Positions 1 through 9,542 are shown, numbered from the stretch's first letter. The stretch is 64,000 nt of DNA from Woeseiaceae bacterium (GCA_021773135.1 JAJFKP010000049.1:1-64000); one strand, 5' to 3'. A program made the numbers and translations. The notes: generated from the letters alone by a model not told the origin.

Positions 1-136
1 ATGCATGCTGCCCACGACATCAAGGCGTTCGGGTCAGAGCCTGAAGCCCGGTCCCGCAGGTGCGGAGTTATTACCCGAAATCCCTTGCATAAACTGCACC
101 GTAGTGTCGAACGCCGGTTCAACCTGGATGCAAGGA

Positions 137-988
137 TTATAAGTCGCAGCTTTCGGGGTCGGGCTCAACGTAATACGACTTGAAGTTACTGGCCGCCGGT
201 TGCATGCACCCGCTGAGATTCAGCAGGGCAACACGCCGGAATTGGATTGGATGGCTCTCGCTTTGTAGTGCGATGTATCCGGAACTAATGGGTTCGCCAT
301 CCGGCTTCATTTCTGCACGATGCCCCGACACCACACCACCACCATAAGTCGTGTTCGCATATTCGATAACGGCTTCACCGTTGACGTAGTGCACGACACG
401 CTCGCTGCCGAGCACCAGTGCTTCTACTGTCACCCACTGATCGCCATCGAAGGTTGGCGAGGAAGATTCGATGCAATGCGTGGTATCCAACTTTCCCTGA
501 TACTCGACATTGGTGCCGGGCGAACATAGGTTAGCGGTTGGCCGTGCTTTGCCATCGCCGAGTCCGCCGAGAAACTGTACTTCGAGTGAGATAGGGAAGT
601 CCTGATCGTCCGGCATCGTGGCGGGATCCTGCGCATGAATCATCACGCCGCTATTGCGTGTTGCCCATCCGGGCGCGTTGGCCGCCTGATCACCCGTGAA
701 GCGGTATTCCACCAGCAGTCTGTAATGCGAAAATGGGTGCTTGTAGAAGACATGCCCGAAGCGCTCGTCGTAGTCGCCGTAACCTTCGTAACCAACACTC
801 ATCAGGCCGTTTTCAACGTAAAACGTATTCGAAAAATTTTCGCCAGCAGGATAGCCGCGAATCTTGACGACCCAGTCATCGAGGTCCTGGCCGTTGTATA
901 ACTCGATCCAGTCCTCCACATCTGGCTGTGCCTGGCAGACAGACGACAGCAGCAGTATGACACCGGCCGCTGAATACCCGGATATCAC
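137..988 (-). CDS. Secreted DUF1080 (3-keto-disaccharide hydrolase family) protein
   Basis: 283 residues starting at a GTG that overlaps the stop of the upstream gene by 4 bases (GTGA). A hydrophobic N-terminus ending near VCQA is a Sec-type signal peptide, so the protein should work in the periplasm. The body is a DUF1080 jelly-roll: an opening WIELYNGQDLDDWVVK, a central NSGVMIHAQD, and a C-terminal IALQSESHPIQFRRVAL are typical of the family. The tail GCMQPAASNFKSYYVEPDP resembles the cysteine-bounded tail of many DUF1080 proteins. Characterised members cleave 3-keto-glycosides. It is the last gene of an operon with a GMC oxidoreductase and its small subunit, which fits oxidation of a sugar at C3 followed by cleavage. 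The substrate is not visible from sequence. Confidence 0.88.
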   Translation of the reverse strand: MISGYSAAGVILLLSSVCQAQPDVEDWIELYNGQDLDDWVVKIRGYPAGENFSNTFYVENGLMSVGYEGYGDYDERFGHVFYKHPFSHYRLLVEYRFTGDQAANAPGWATRNSGVMIHAQDPATMPDDQDFPISLEVQFLGGLGDGKARPTANLCSPGTNVEYQGKLDTTHCIESSSPTFDGDQWVTVEALVLGSERVVHYVNGEAVIEYANTTYGGGVVSGHRAEMKPDGEPISSGYIALQSESHPIQFRRVALLNLSGCMQPAASNFKSYYVEPDPESCDL

Positions 989-1608
989 GCGTGCGGCGCC
1001 CAGGATTTTTCTCCGTTCGTATACGGCACACAGGGATCGTAGCGCCCGGGTGTTTCAACATAGCGCATGGCCTGCGTGTAGCCGATTTCCGATGTGAAAT
1101 AACCGAGCAACGTGAGTTCCTTCAGCATGCGGAAGTAGTGGGCGGGCGCATCATCGTCGCGCGACTCCATGTACTGATGTTGCTCAGCATCGAGCCGCTC
1201 CAATAAATCCAGCTGTTGTGCAGCAGTCACAATCTGAAAATGCGCGCCGTAGCGACGCAGGCAGCGAGACTGCAAATCCTTGATGCCCGCAATGAAAATC
1301 TGCTGGTCATTTTCGTTGTACACATCATCAACCATCATCGCGATAAACGGCCCCACGCCAGCTGCCTTTGCGCCGGGCGTACTGGTTTCCGGCAGAATGG
1401 TATCGGCGACTTCGTCGAGCAGTTCAATATCGCTTTGCCGGAACAGTGCACCGCCGTTTGCCTTGCCGGTCTCGCTTGCGGGCTGTGCCGCACAGCCCGC
1501 CAGCATTACGCTTTGACCCACGATTGCCGCGCCGCCAAACACGGCACTCACGCGGAGAATCGCCTCACGCCGTGTGATCAGCCCGGATTGTTGCCTGTCT
1601 GCAGCCAT
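985..1608 (-). CDS. Tat-exported gluconate 2-dehydrogenase subunit 3 family protein
   Basis: 207 residues. The N-terminus has a twin-arginine motif (TRREAIL, R13-R14) and then a hydrophobic stretch ending in a lipobox-like LAGC (C39), so it is probably a Tat-exported lipoprotein. The rest fits the small subunit family of membrane flavin dehydrogenases (gluconate 2-dehydrogenase subunit 3), with the landmark ADTILPETSTPGAKAAGVG and a following conserved acidic helix. It lies 13 bases downstream of the GMC gene, which has no export signal of its own. The inference is that the folded pair crosses the membrane together, this subunit supplying the signal. Such pairs form glucoside 3-dehydrogenases and related sugar dehydrogenases. 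Confidence 0.87.
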   Translation of the reverse strand: MAADRQQSGLITRREAILRVSAVFGGAAIVGQSVMLAGCAAQPASETGKANGGALFRQSDIELLDEVADTILPETSTPGAKAAGVGPFIAMMVDDVYNENDQQIFIAGIKDLQSRCLRRYGAHFQIVTAAQQLDLLERLDAEQHQYMESRDDDAPAHYFRMLKELTLLGYFTSEIGYTQAMRYVETPGRYDPCVPYTNGEKSWAPHA

Positions 1609-1621
1609 TACCGAAATCTCC

Positions 1622-3307
1622 CTACAGGTTGCCGCGCTTCAGTTCCTGGACGGCATAATCTGCCGCTCGAGCGGTTAGCGCCATATAAGTCAGCGATGGA
1701 TTCTGGCAAGCCGCGGAGGTCATGCAGGCGCCATCGGTAACGAACACATTCGGCGCATCCCAGACCTGGTTCCAGCGATTGAGTACTGACGTTCGCCGAT
1801 CTCTGCCCATGCGGGCGGTGCCCATTTCGTGAATGCCCATGCCGGGAAAGTACTCGTCGTCATAAGTAGATACTTCCGCCACGCCGGCTGCGTCCAGCAT
1901 CTCCGCCATGTCGTTCGCCATATCGATGCGCATGAGTGCCTCGTTGTCGCCCGTTTTGCAATCGACTTTGAGGACAGGTTGTCCCCATTTGTCCGTCCGC
2001 GTCGCGTCAATACCAATCTTGTTGTCGTGACTGGGCAGCATCTCGCCGAATGCCGTTGCACCGATACTCCATTCGCCGGGTTGTGCCAGCTTATCCTTGA
2101 AGTTCGCTCCAATGCCGAGTTCGCGCACTGCTCTTTGCCAGTCCTGACGGTTTGCGCTGCCCTGGTAGCCGAAACCACGCAGGTAGTCGCGCTTGTCGCC
2201 ACGCATATTACGGTAGCGCGGAATATAAAAGCCAACGGGCTTGGCGCCGAAGTAATATTTATCATCCAGCGACTCTTCCCTGAGCATTCCTCGTGCACCC
2301 ACGCGAAAGTGGTGATCCATCAGATTGTGACCAAGCTCACCGCTGCTGCTGCCGAGACCGTCCGGCCAAACGTCGGTGGCCGAGCGCATCAATAGCCAGG
2401 CCGAGTTCAGGGCGGATGCACAGAGGAAGACAACAGGTGCCGAAAACTCGGTGGTTTTTTCCGTGGCGGCGTCCATGACCCGCACGCTGCTGACGCGCTT
2501 TTTGTCGCGGTCATAACCAAGCTCCGTCACAATGGAAAACGGCATCAGGGTTAATCGCCCTGTTGCCATCGCAGCAGGCAATGTCGAAGACTGGGTGCTG
2601 AAATAGCCGCCGTAAGGGCATCCGAGCCAGCACGCATTCCGGTATTGGCAGGGGCTGCGGCCAGGCAGTGGTCGGGTTGCATTCGCCACTCTGCCAGGAA
2701 TCAACCGGCGCCGGCCGTCAAAATGACTGGCGACGCGCCCCGCCACCAGCTCTTCACCACAATTCAGCGGCATGGCAGGCTGAAACTGTCCATCTGGCAG
2801 CTGCGGCATGTTTTCCAGAGATCCGGATATGCCGGCGTGCCGCTCGACGTAGTCGTACCAGGGCGCAACGTCTGCATACCGTATCGGCCAGTCGACGGCG
2901 ATTCCGTCGCGCGCATTCGCTTCGAAATCGAGATCGCTTAAACGGTAACTGTGCCTGCCCCAAAGCAGGGATCGCCCGCCCACCTGGTAACCCCGGTACC
3001 AGTCGAAACGTTTGATTTCGGTATACGGCGAATCCTGATCGGAGGCCCACCAGTCGAGATTCTTCTCGTTTAGCGGGTAGTCACGCTTGAGCACCGGGTA
3101 GGTTTCTTCCATGGCACGGGTTCTGCCGCCACGATGCTTGTATTCCCAAGGTGCTTTACGCGCGTTTACGTAGTCCTTGATGTGTTCTACGTTCTTGCCG
3201 CGTTCCAGCAGGAGGACGTTTAGCCCTTTCTCAGTGAGTTCCTTGGCGGCCCACCCGCCCGAGATTCCTGATCCGACGACGATGGCATCGTACGTGTCAG
3301 TGGCCAT
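1622..3307 (-). CDS. GMC family FAD oxidoreductase, probable sugar or glycoside dehydrogenase
   Basis: 561 residues from ATG 3307, preceded by a CGGGAG ribosome site; the open frame continues upstream to 3622 but that part does not look like protein. The FAD Rossmann motif is VVGSGISGG (G12, G14, G17), followed by the acidic end of strand 2 in LLLERG. The C-terminus holds HEMGTARMG and the NPSLTYMALTAR segment, where GMC enzymes place the active-site His/Asn pair. There is no signal peptide. It is first in an operon with a Tat-signal small subunit and a DUF1080 protein. This pairing is typical of periplasmic dehydrogenases that oxidise sugars, often at C3, and pass electrons to the respiratory chain. 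The exact substrate is not decided by sequence. Confidence 0.9.
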   Translation of the reverse strand: MATDTYDAIVVGSGISGGWAAKELTEKGLNVLLLERGKNVEHIKDYVNARKAPWEYKHRGGRTRAMEETYPVLKRDYPLNEKNLDWWASDQDSPYTEIKRFDWYRGYQVGGRSLLWGRHSYRLSDLDFEANARDGIAVDWPIRYADVAPWYDYVERHAGISGSLENMPQLPDGQFQPAMPLNCGEELVAGRVASHFDGRRRLIPGRVANATRPLPGRSPCQYRNACWLGCPYGGYFSTQSSTLPAAMATGRLTLMPFSIVTELGYDRDKKRVSSVRVMDAATEKTTEFSAPVVFLCASALNSAWLLMRSATDVWPDGLGSSSGELGHNLMDHHFRVGARGMLREESLDDKYYFGAKPVGFYIPRYRNMRGDKRDYLRGFGYQGSANRQDWQRAVRELGIGANFKDKLAQPGEWSIGATAFGEMLPSHDNKIGIDATRTDKWGQPVLKVDCKTGDNEALMRIDMANDMAEMLDAAGVAEVSTYDDEYFPGMGIHEMGTARMGRDRRTSVLNRWNQVWDAPNVFVTDGACMTSAACQNPSLTYMALTARAADYAVQELKRGNL

Positions 3308-3445
3308 GGTTACTCCCGCGGTTGTTGTTAATTGCGGTCGCAAGCCGCACATTGGCATTGTAACATCGGAGCATGACCGGGAAGCACGCCACGTTCCCCG
3401 GCGCGCTCCTGTGGCACACGTTTTATCCGTGGCCGCAGTGCCCAG

Positions 3446-3483
3446 CCGGACTGGTCGAGGAAGGCTGTGCCGAACCAGTCCGG
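3446..3483. repeat. Hairpin, 10-bp perfect arms
   Basis: CCGGACTGGT at 3446-3455 is the exact reverse complement of ACCAGTCCGG at 3474-3483, with an 18-base loop; one further G-C pair extends the stem. It lies between the GMC start and the decayed isomerase. No T-run follows on either strand, so a terminator is not indicated. Confidence 0.5.
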
Positions 3484-3518
3484 CGCTGCCGACCACTCCG
3501 GGATGCATTTGACGGAGC

Positions 3519-4035
3519 GGGGTAGATGTCAGTTTCGAACGCCATCCCGGCGAGGACCTGCACGGTGATGTGACATTTGAAGGTTTTCTCGACGTCGTCG
3601 ATAACCATCCGCGTGCAAACATGCGCTATGACCCCAGCCATTTTATTTTGCAACAACGCGACTACCTGCAGTTCATCGACATTTATCACGAACGCATCAA
3701 AGCGTTGCACGAGCAGGACGCGTAATTCAATCCGACGGGACGCGTCGGCGTTTATGGCGGTTACCTCGACTGGGTCGAATGCCCGGACAGGTTCCGCTCA
3801 CTGGGCGACCTGCAAATTGACTTTCGCGCTGTCTTCTTGAAGCTTGCACAATACGACTACAAAGGCTGGGCCGTGCTCGAATGGAAATGCTGCCTGAAAC
3901 ACCCGCAACAAGGTCCCGGAGAGGGCGCAGCTTTTATCGCTGACCACACGATTCGCGTGACAGGCAAAGCCTTTGACGATTTCGCCGAAAGCGACGCAGT
4001 TGGGGCCAAGAAACGCCGCATACCCTGTTTGCGAC
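3519..4035 (+). pseudogene. Decayed sugar phosphate isomerase/epimerase (TIM barrel)
   Basis: On the plus strand, in frame with base 3528, the translation reads as the C-terminal half of a xylose-isomerase-like TIM barrel: VDNHPRANMRYDPSHFIL, then FIDIYHERIKALHEQDA, a TAA stop at 3723-3725, then FNPTGRVGVYGGYLDWV, FRSLGDLQIDFRAVFLKLA and GWAVLEWKCCLKHPQQ. The frame is unchanged across the stop; relatives have glutamate there, so GAA to TAA is the simplest reading. No start codon or N-terminal half is visible. The similarity runs almost to the normal C-terminus near 4030. The gene is therefore truncated at its 5' end and carries a nonsense codon. Intact relatives usually sit beside Gfo/Idh oxidoreductases in sugar loci. 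It faces the intact isomerase at 4042-4878, which is from a different subfamily. Confidence 0.82.
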
Positions 4036-4041
4036 CGATAC

Positions 4042-4878
4042 TTATTCCAGAATCGAATTCAGCGTGTAGTAGCTGTATGCCACCGACCAGAACGGGTCTT
4101 TTGGATGGTCGTGTTCGACGAAACAGTGTTTGATCGAAGCCGCGACAGAATCAGCGAGGATGCCGGCAAAGTCGATGGTGCCGTCACCGACTCTGACCAT
4201 GTTACCTGACGCATCCATATCTTTGATATGGCACATCGTCATGCGCTCCGGCGCGAGAGCAAGCACATCGCGAATTGCCCGACCTGCTTCTCGCACCCAG
4301 TAAAAATCGACTTCAAAATCAACCAGGTCGGCATCAGTTTCATCCATTAAAAGGTCGAACGGAACAACGCCGTCAAGCGCCTGAAATTCGAACTCATGAT
4401 TGTGGTATGCCGCCCGCATATCGTTCTTGCGACACGCTTCTCCCAGGCGATTAAATACTTCAGCCCAGCGCTTGTAGTCGTCAATCGATGTGCGATTTTG
4501 CTCCTGTATCCACGCGACGGTGACGTAGTCGTGGCCGGTCTCGGCCGCAAGGTCAACGAACGGCGTTGGATCGTCGCGCACCACCTCGGCGTTGACGTGC
4601 GTGCTGGGTGATACCAGTCCGTAACGGCCAAGCATGTCGCGTATCTCCCTGGCGCTGCGTTCAAAATAGCCCGCGAACTCGACCTCCCGGTAGCCGATGC
4701 CAGCAATTGCCTGCAACGTCGCCTCGACATCCGTCGCCATCGAGTTGCGCACCGTATAGAGTTGCACGCCGGGACGGCGTTTTGACTGCGCGGTGGCAGT
4801 GCCTGCAAAACCCGCGGTGGCAACGATGCCGGCCGTGGCTGCAAGCAGATTGCGCCGATTGATCGTTGGCTGTCGCAT
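4042..4878 (-). CDS. Tat-exported sugar phosphate isomerase/epimerase-like TIM barrel protein
   Basis: 278 residues from ATG 4878, preceded by a strong GGAAGGAG site; the longer open frame upstream is not protein-like. The N-terminus is a Tat signal (R8-R9 in INRRNLLAATAG) with a cleavage site near ATAQS. The body is an AP endonuclease 2/xylose-isomerase-like barrel: GVQLYTVRNSM at the first strand, IGYREVEFAGYF, STHVNAEVV, AYHNHEFEFQ, VDFEVDFYWV, MCHIKDMDA and FVEHDHP, which supply the metal-binding Glu, His and Asp positions. Export indicates a periplasmic role in sugar conversion. It lies upstream of the dehydrogenase operon on the same strand, separated by the decayed isomerase. Substrate unknown; it may act on 3-keto sugars. 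Confidence 0.85.
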   Translation of the reverse strand: MRQPTINRRNLLAATAGIVATAGFAGTATAQSKRRPGVQLYTVRNSMATDVEATLQAIAGIGYREVEFAGYFERSAREIRDMLGRYGLVSPSTHVNAEVVRDDPTPFVDLAAETGHDYVTVAWIQEQNRTSIDDYKRWAEVFNRLGEACRKNDMRAAYHNHEFEFQALDGVVPFDLLMDETDADLVDFEVDFYWVREAGRAIRDVLALAPERMTMCHIKDMDASGNMVRVGDGTIDFAGILADSVAASIKHCFVEHDHPKDPFWSVAYSYYTLNSILE

Positions 4879-5704
4879 GACACTCCTTCCATAGCAAAGA
4901 CAAGGATTGTGTCCCCAGTCTAGCCAAGCGCGCGGAAATTGACTATGCATATCGAGAGCGCCGCATAGACGCCCACGGCCAGGCTCTTGACGATCATGCT
5001 GCGGCAGATTTGCATCCGCGGTGCGTGGCTGCCGTTGATCTTCGGCTATCTGTCGACGTTGGGCTTCAAACAGGTTGAGCAACTAGGGCTTCTGGATGCG
5101 TTCCCGGTCGCCGCCATTGTTGGCTTCACTGGCGGGCGCAGCGTGTAGATCATGGCGTCGCGGAAAGAATTATCGACCGCACCGGCGGGCCAGCGGCTCG
5201 CTTCGCCGGAACTCGTCTCTCGTAACGCCCGACGCAATCCGCACTGCATGCTAAGCATGAGCAGTAATCCGATTCGTAACCTATTCATTTCAACGAGTAA
5301 TTACTTGTTGCCTGCGTACAACTATTGGTTGCCTTCGGTATATTCACTAGAATAATTTGCAGACTGTATCCAAGTTACGATACAGTAATGAAATCGTTTT
5401 CAAGTCGAGCGAATATTAGCAACTTTAGGTTGGATTGACAGAGCTTGGGTCGTAGCGCTAGTTTGGCTGAAACACTAGAAAATCCAGTCGAACGACGTAC
5501 TCAGAACCTGGCTATTTACTAACTTAGTTGTGTAGCAGCCCGGGGGCCGTGCGGAGGAAACTATTTCGGGAGCCCCAAAGGTAAATTCGAACGACACATT
5601 TTAGCAACAGTTTCGAAGTTGCGCGTATCAGGTTATTAGCATCGCGCGAAAACGTAGACGAAGACAATGAGCCAATTAACTCAAGAAGATCGGGGGATCA
5701 TCCT
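4879..5704. other. Intergenic region upstream of the TonB receptor
   Basis: No intact gene is seen. 4935-5150 is GC-rich and may be relic coding sequence, but I could not assign it to a family. 5280-5460 is AT-rich and is the likely promoter zone of the downstream TonB receptor; a LacI-type palindrome lies at 5389-5402. Confidence 0.5.
5389..5402. promoter_or_regulatory. Candidate LacI-family operator upstream of the TonB receptor
   Basis: TGAAATCGTTTTCA is a near-perfect 14-bp palindrome with a central CG, the usual shape of a LacI/GalR operator. It matches sites at 17900, 19013 and 21667. It lies about 300 bases before the TonB receptor start, in an AT-rich stretch. The link to the LacI regulator at 19069 is inferred. 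Confidence 0.55.
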
Positions 5705-8700
5705 ATGGCTAGTACCACAGTAAAGGCGACTGCAGTATCGACCGCTATTGCCATCGCGTTGGGCACCGCGCCGCCAGTTTTGGCGCAGGAGATTGAGGAG
5801 GTCGTGGTCACCGGTATTCGCGGCAGTTTGACGGCTGCCCTGGACCTCAAGCGCGAGACTTCAGGCGTGATGGACGCCATTTCCGCGGAGGATATCGGTA
5901 AATTTCCCGATACCAACCTGGCGGAATCGCTGCAGCGCATTACCGGCGTGTCCATCAACCGCGTCGAGGGCGAGGGCTCCGAGGTTACGATTCGCGGCTT
6001 CAGTGGCCAGTTTAACCTGGTGACCCTGAACGGCCGCCAGATGCCCGCCGCCGATAACGCTGTCAATTTCTTTGGCATCAATGCCGACCAGGCTGGCGGC
6101 AATTCGCGCTCCTTCGACTTTTCGAACATCGCGTCAGAGGGCGTATCGGGCTTGCAGGTGTACAAATCGGGCAGGGCCGGAGTCGCGTCCGGCGGCATTG
6201 GCGGCACGATCAATGTGCAAACCATTCGACCTCTGGACACGGGCACTCAGTTCTCCATCGGCGCCAAAGCCGTTGACGACGCCGGCGGCGATAGCACTAC
6301 GCCGGAGCTTAGCGGTCTGGGCAGCTGGACGAATGACGACGGCAGGTTCGGCGTGAGCGCCTTCGCTTCCTACCAGAAGCGCGACTACACGAATCGCACG
6401 GCGCTTGGCGGTGGCTTTTTCGTTTGGCAGACGCCATTTGATGCGACTATCCCGGCCTTCGCGAACGCCACCATCGTCAATCCACCGGGCCCCGACACAC
6501 TGGCCGGTTTCATACCAAATGCCTCTATGACGTTCACCGAGGGTGAGCGAGAACGCACGAACGCTGCGATAACCTTGCAGTTTGCACCCAATGACCGCTC
6601 GACCTTCACTCTGGACGCGACGTGGGCGCAGAATGATCAGTCCAAAAAGGGTGTCGGTGATCTACCCTTCTATGTTCGCCAATTCGATTTCGCCGCTTTC
6701 GATGGCAATCCTGTTTTCAGTGTTCCTACCTTGCTGGGCGAGCCGCTCGTGGCCGGTGGTGGCAGCGATTTCACCCAGGCGGGCAAGGAGCTCCCATTCC
6801 GGAATTCGCTCTTCGAACTTCGAGACGAATTGACTTCGGTCGGCCTCAATTGGGACTTTGCGGTCAATGACGCGTGGACCATGAACGTCGATGCGTATTC
6901 TGCTAAAGCGACAGCCGGCGGCAACTTCCCTGATGGCTCTGTTTCTAATGCCGTATCCATTGGCGGTCAGGCTGTGGCGATGCAGTGGATGGACTTCCGA
7001 ACTGACATCACGCAGTCCGTCCAGGCCATCGCGGACGGCTCCGGCCCGACCAGCAACCTGGTTGGCGGTGTGGTGACTAACTACGCCGGCGGCAACGCGA
7101 ACGGTGTTTTCGAAAAGTCGGATCTTGGTTCCCAGTGGATCCTGCAAGATTTCAGAGACCAGGAAAGCACCATCGACCAACTCCAATTAAAGGCTAGTTG
7201 GGACGACGGTGGTGCGATGCGCGCTAATTTCGGCCTGGGCTATTATGACAATGAGATTGTGCAGAATAATCTCTCCACCCGGGAAGAACTCGGCGGCTGG
7301 AACACGGGTTTCATTGGCGACATCGTGACGCTGATGGGCGAAGATGCTATCCAGGAGGTCTGCATCTCCTGCCAGTTTAATGACAATGACAATCTCATCC
7401 TGACGGAGCAGCAGCTGATCTCGGATTACACAGCCGCCGGCGGAATTCTGGCCCCGGGCGCCAGCTTTCGAGTCGTGGGAGAGAATGCGTTCTTCGTCGA
7501 CCCGTTAGCATTCGCGCAGGCCTTTGACGGCTTCACCAGCGGCGGCGGGGCGGTATACGACATCAACAATCGCAAGGTAAATAGCACAAACGACCGTACT
7601 ATCAACGAAGATGTCCTGTCGCTTTACGGCGAGATTGTCCTGGAAGGCGACGTCGGCGGCCTGCCGCTGCAGGCAGTGGTCGGGCTGCGCTATGAGGAGA
7701 CGAACGTCGAATCCTCATCGGTGCAGTCGATCCCAATAGCCAAGGACTGGGCATCGGACAACGACTTCAACACGAGATTTGGCCCGACAGCGGCGGTGAC
7801 GCAGTCTTTCAGTTATGACAACATTCTGCCTAACCTCGACCTCTCGCTGGATGTCACCGACAACATAAAAGCGCGCGCGTCGATGAGCACAACCATCGCG
7901 CGTCCGGAGTTAAGCGCTATGTTCGTCGATACCGATGCCGGTAATCCGGGCACGGCGACGGCACTGGGTGGCCAGTGGAGTGGTAGCAGGGGTAACGCGC
8001 GACTGGAGCCGCTGGAGTCCGATAACCTCGACCTGTCGTTCGAGTACTACTACGGAGAAGGCAGTGCCTTTACGGTCGCCTACTTTGACAAGTCGATATC
8101 GAACTTTATCGGCAACGAGCAGGTAACGACCAACCTGTTCGGTCTAACCGATGTCGCCAGTGGGCTTCCGGGTACGGTCTCAGGCGACGCCCTCGCGGCA
8201 TTGGAAGCGCAAGGTTGGGTCGCTACCGAGACGAACCTCTTCACGATGACGGCGATTCTCGCTAATCCGGGCGATTTCCCGGGTGGTGCCGCTGAGTTTA
8301 TCGACCCCAGTCAGCCGGGAGGTGCGCAGCAGTCATCCGATATAGCCACCGCGTACGACATACCTCCTCAGCCTGGCGATCCATTGGCCAGTTACCTCGT
8401 GCAACAACCCACGAACGCGGAGAATGCCAATATCGATGGCTGGGAGGTGGCCCTGGTGCACTTCTTCACCGGTCGCCTCGAAGGCTTCGGCATTAATACC
8501 AACGCGACCATTGTAAACGGTGACGTCTCATACGACATTTCCCGTCCTGAGTCTGAGGATCAGTTCGCCTTGACGGGCTTGTCGGACTCGTACAATTTCA
8601 TCGCCTTCTACGAGAACGAAAGGTTTAGCGCACGTATTCTCTTCAACCACCGCGATGAGTTTTTGGCCAACACCAACGTCGGTAACCGCATACCGCGGTT

Positions 8701-8890
8701 TGTTGACGAGTACGAACAGCTTGACTTCAATCTCGGCTATCGTGCCACCGATAATCTGACGATTACCCTTGAGGGCATCAACATGCTGGAAGAACCGATC
8801 GTCTTCCGTGGCCGCTCAGAAAGACAAGTACAGGCCTACATTGAAGGCGACCGACGCCTGATGTTGGGTGTGCGGTACGTCTTCCAATAG
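5705..8890 (+). CDS. TonB-dependent outer membrane receptor, probably for a sugar
   Basis: 1061 residues. An N-terminal signal peptide ends near PPVLAQ and is followed directly by a TonB box-like EIEEVVVTGIRGSL. The plug domain follows (about residues 45-180) with DAISAEDIGKFPDTNLAESL, RITGVSINRVEGEGSEVTIR and the GTINVQT end. The rest is a long beta-barrel ending in LGVRYVFQ. The KFPDTNLAESLQR pattern is typical of the large carbohydrate-type TonB receptors of Proteobacteria. A GGGGGA site lies upstream. A terminator-like hairpin follows at 8924. The position among sugar enzymes and the upstream LacI-type operator suggest oligosaccharide or glycoside import. The ligand cannot be named from sequence. 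Confidence 0.93.
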   Translation: MASTTVKATAVSTAIAIALGTAPPVLAQEIEEVVVTGIRGSLTAALDLKRETSGVMDAISAEDIGKFPDTNLAESLQRITGVSINRVEGEGSEVTIRGFSGQFNLVTLNGRQMPAADNAVNFFGINADQAGGNSRSFDFSNIASEGVSGLQVYKSGRAGVASGGIGGTINVQTIRPLDTGTQFSIGAKAVDDAGGDSTTPELSGLGSWTNDDGRFGVSAFASYQKRDYTNRTALGGGFFVWQTPFDATIPAFANATIVNPPGPDTLAGFIPNASMTFTEGERERTNAAITLQFAPNDRSTFTLDATWAQNDQSKKGVGDLPFYVRQFDFAAFDGNPVFSVPTLLGEPLVAGGGSDFTQAGKELPFRNSLFELRDELTSVGLNWDFAVNDAWTMNVDAYSAKATAGGNFPDGSVSNAVSIGGQAVAMQWMDFRTDITQSVQAIADGSGPTSNLVGGVVTNYAGGNANGVFEKSDLGSQWILQDFRDQESTIDQLQLKASWDDGGAMRANFGLGYYDNEIVQNNLSTREELGGWNTGFIGDIVTLMGEDAIQEVCISCQFNDNDNLILTEQQLISDYTAAGGILAPGASFRVVGENAFFVDPLAFAQAFDGFTSGGGAVYDINNRKVNSTNDRTINEDVLSLYGEIVLEGDVGGLPLQAVVGLRYEETNVESSSVQSIPIAKDWASDNDFNTRFGPTAAVTQSFSYDNILPNLDLSLDVTDNIKARASMSTTIARPELSAMFVDTDAGNPGTATALGGQWSGSRGNARLEPLESDNLDLSFEYYYGEGSAFTVAYFDKSISNFIGNEQVTTNLFGLTDVASGLPGTVSGDALAALEAQGWVATETNLFTMTAILANPGDFPGGAAEFIDPSQPGGAQQSSDIATAYDIPPQPGDPLASYLVQQPTNAENANIDGWEVALVHFFTGRLEGFGINTNATIVNGDVSYDISRPESEDQFALTGLSDSYNFIAFYENERFSARILFNHRDEFLANTNVGNRIPRFVDEYEQLDFNLGYRATDNLTITLEGINMLEEPIVFRGRSERQVQAYIEGDRRLMLGVRYVFQ

Positions 8891-8923
8891 AGGTAGAAGT
8901 CGCAAGATCGAAGCAGCAACCTG

Positions 8924-8967
8924 GGTACCCACCGACACGTCGGTGGGTACCACTTGCTTTCGTTTTT
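8924..8967 (+). terminator. Rho-independent terminator after the TonB receptor
   Basis: A perfect 12-bp stem (GGTACCCACCGA at 8924-8935 with TCGGTGGGTACC at 8940-8951) closes a CACG loop 33 bases after the stop codon. It is followed by a T-rich run, CTTGCTTTCGTTTTT. Confidence 0.8.
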
Positions 8968-8968
8968 A

Positions 8969-9371
8969 GTGCAGCCTGACCTTAAAGATCTTTCTCAGGA
9001 CCTGCGGGCCATTTATGCGGTTGCAACGCTTTAAGAAGCGGCATTGGCGCTGGACTGCTACGCGGCCAGCTGGGGTGACAAATATCCGGCGATCGGGCCA
9101 AGCTGGCCCGCCGCCCGGGACCGCGCTGTTCGACTTTCCGCCGGCGATCCGCGAAGTTATTGGTACCACCAACGCGTGTACCACCAATACCATTGAATCG
9201 CTGAGCTACTCGCTCTGCAAGGTGCTAAAGAATCGCGATGCGTTTCCGAACAACGAATCGATCAGGAATAATTTGTACCTCGCCCTGCAGAACGCCGCAA
9301 AGAAACGGAACCGGCCGATTCGCGATTGGATGGCAGCGCGCAATCAATTCGTCATATTATTCGAAGAGTGA
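8969..9371 (+). pseudogene. IS256-family transposase, C-terminal remnant
   Basis: Joined plus-strand frames give the C-terminal part of an IS256/Mutator transposase: DLKDLSQDLRAIYAVATL, a stop, EAALALDCYAASWGDKYP, a frameshift near 9120, then FDFPPAIREVIGTTNA, IESLSYSLCKVLKNRDAFPN and NRPIRDWMAARNQFVILFEE. These match the family's SW-R, PP-IR-VIYTTNAIESLN and W---LNQF landmarks. A 15-base insertion that repeats ACCACCAA interrupts the TTNAIESL motif. The last frame is open to 9371. The following bases up to about 9415 resemble the tail of the second IS256 remnant near 22200. The element cannot be active. Confidence 0.85.
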
Positions 9372-9480
9372 GTGCTGGTCTCCAATGCAGGCACACAGTT
9401 AACTTGGCACGCCCCTGAAATGGCTACTGGGAATCTGACAGACAATGGGTGTACGGATATCCCTACCAGTAACAAGAATG

Positions 9481-9494
9481 AAACACTTGTGTTT
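9481..9494. promoter_or_regulatory. Palindrome upstream of the Gfo/Idh gene
   Basis: AAACACTTGTGTTT has 6-bp perfect arms around TT, 49 bases before the start codon. It differs from the LacI-type sites elsewhere in the window, so it may bind another regulator. Confidence 0.3.
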
Positions 9495-9542
9495 TGGAAT
9501 CAATAACGCGGTTGGAATTTTAAGACTAGGTATCGTTGGATT

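Noticed and set aside
3446-3483. Hairpin considered as a terminator.
   Set aside because: 18-base loop and no T-run on either side.
3308-3622. N-terminal extension of the GMC oxidoreductase in the same open frame.
   Set aside because: Arg/Ser/Thr-rich and not protein-like; ATG 3307 has a good ribosome site and directly precedes the FAD-binding motif.
4935-5150. Open plus-strand stretch reading like the end of a membrane transporter (GYLSTLGFKQVEQLGLLDAF).
   Set aside because: Only about 40 residues, no diagnostic motif, and other frames read equally well; not enough to name a pseudogene.
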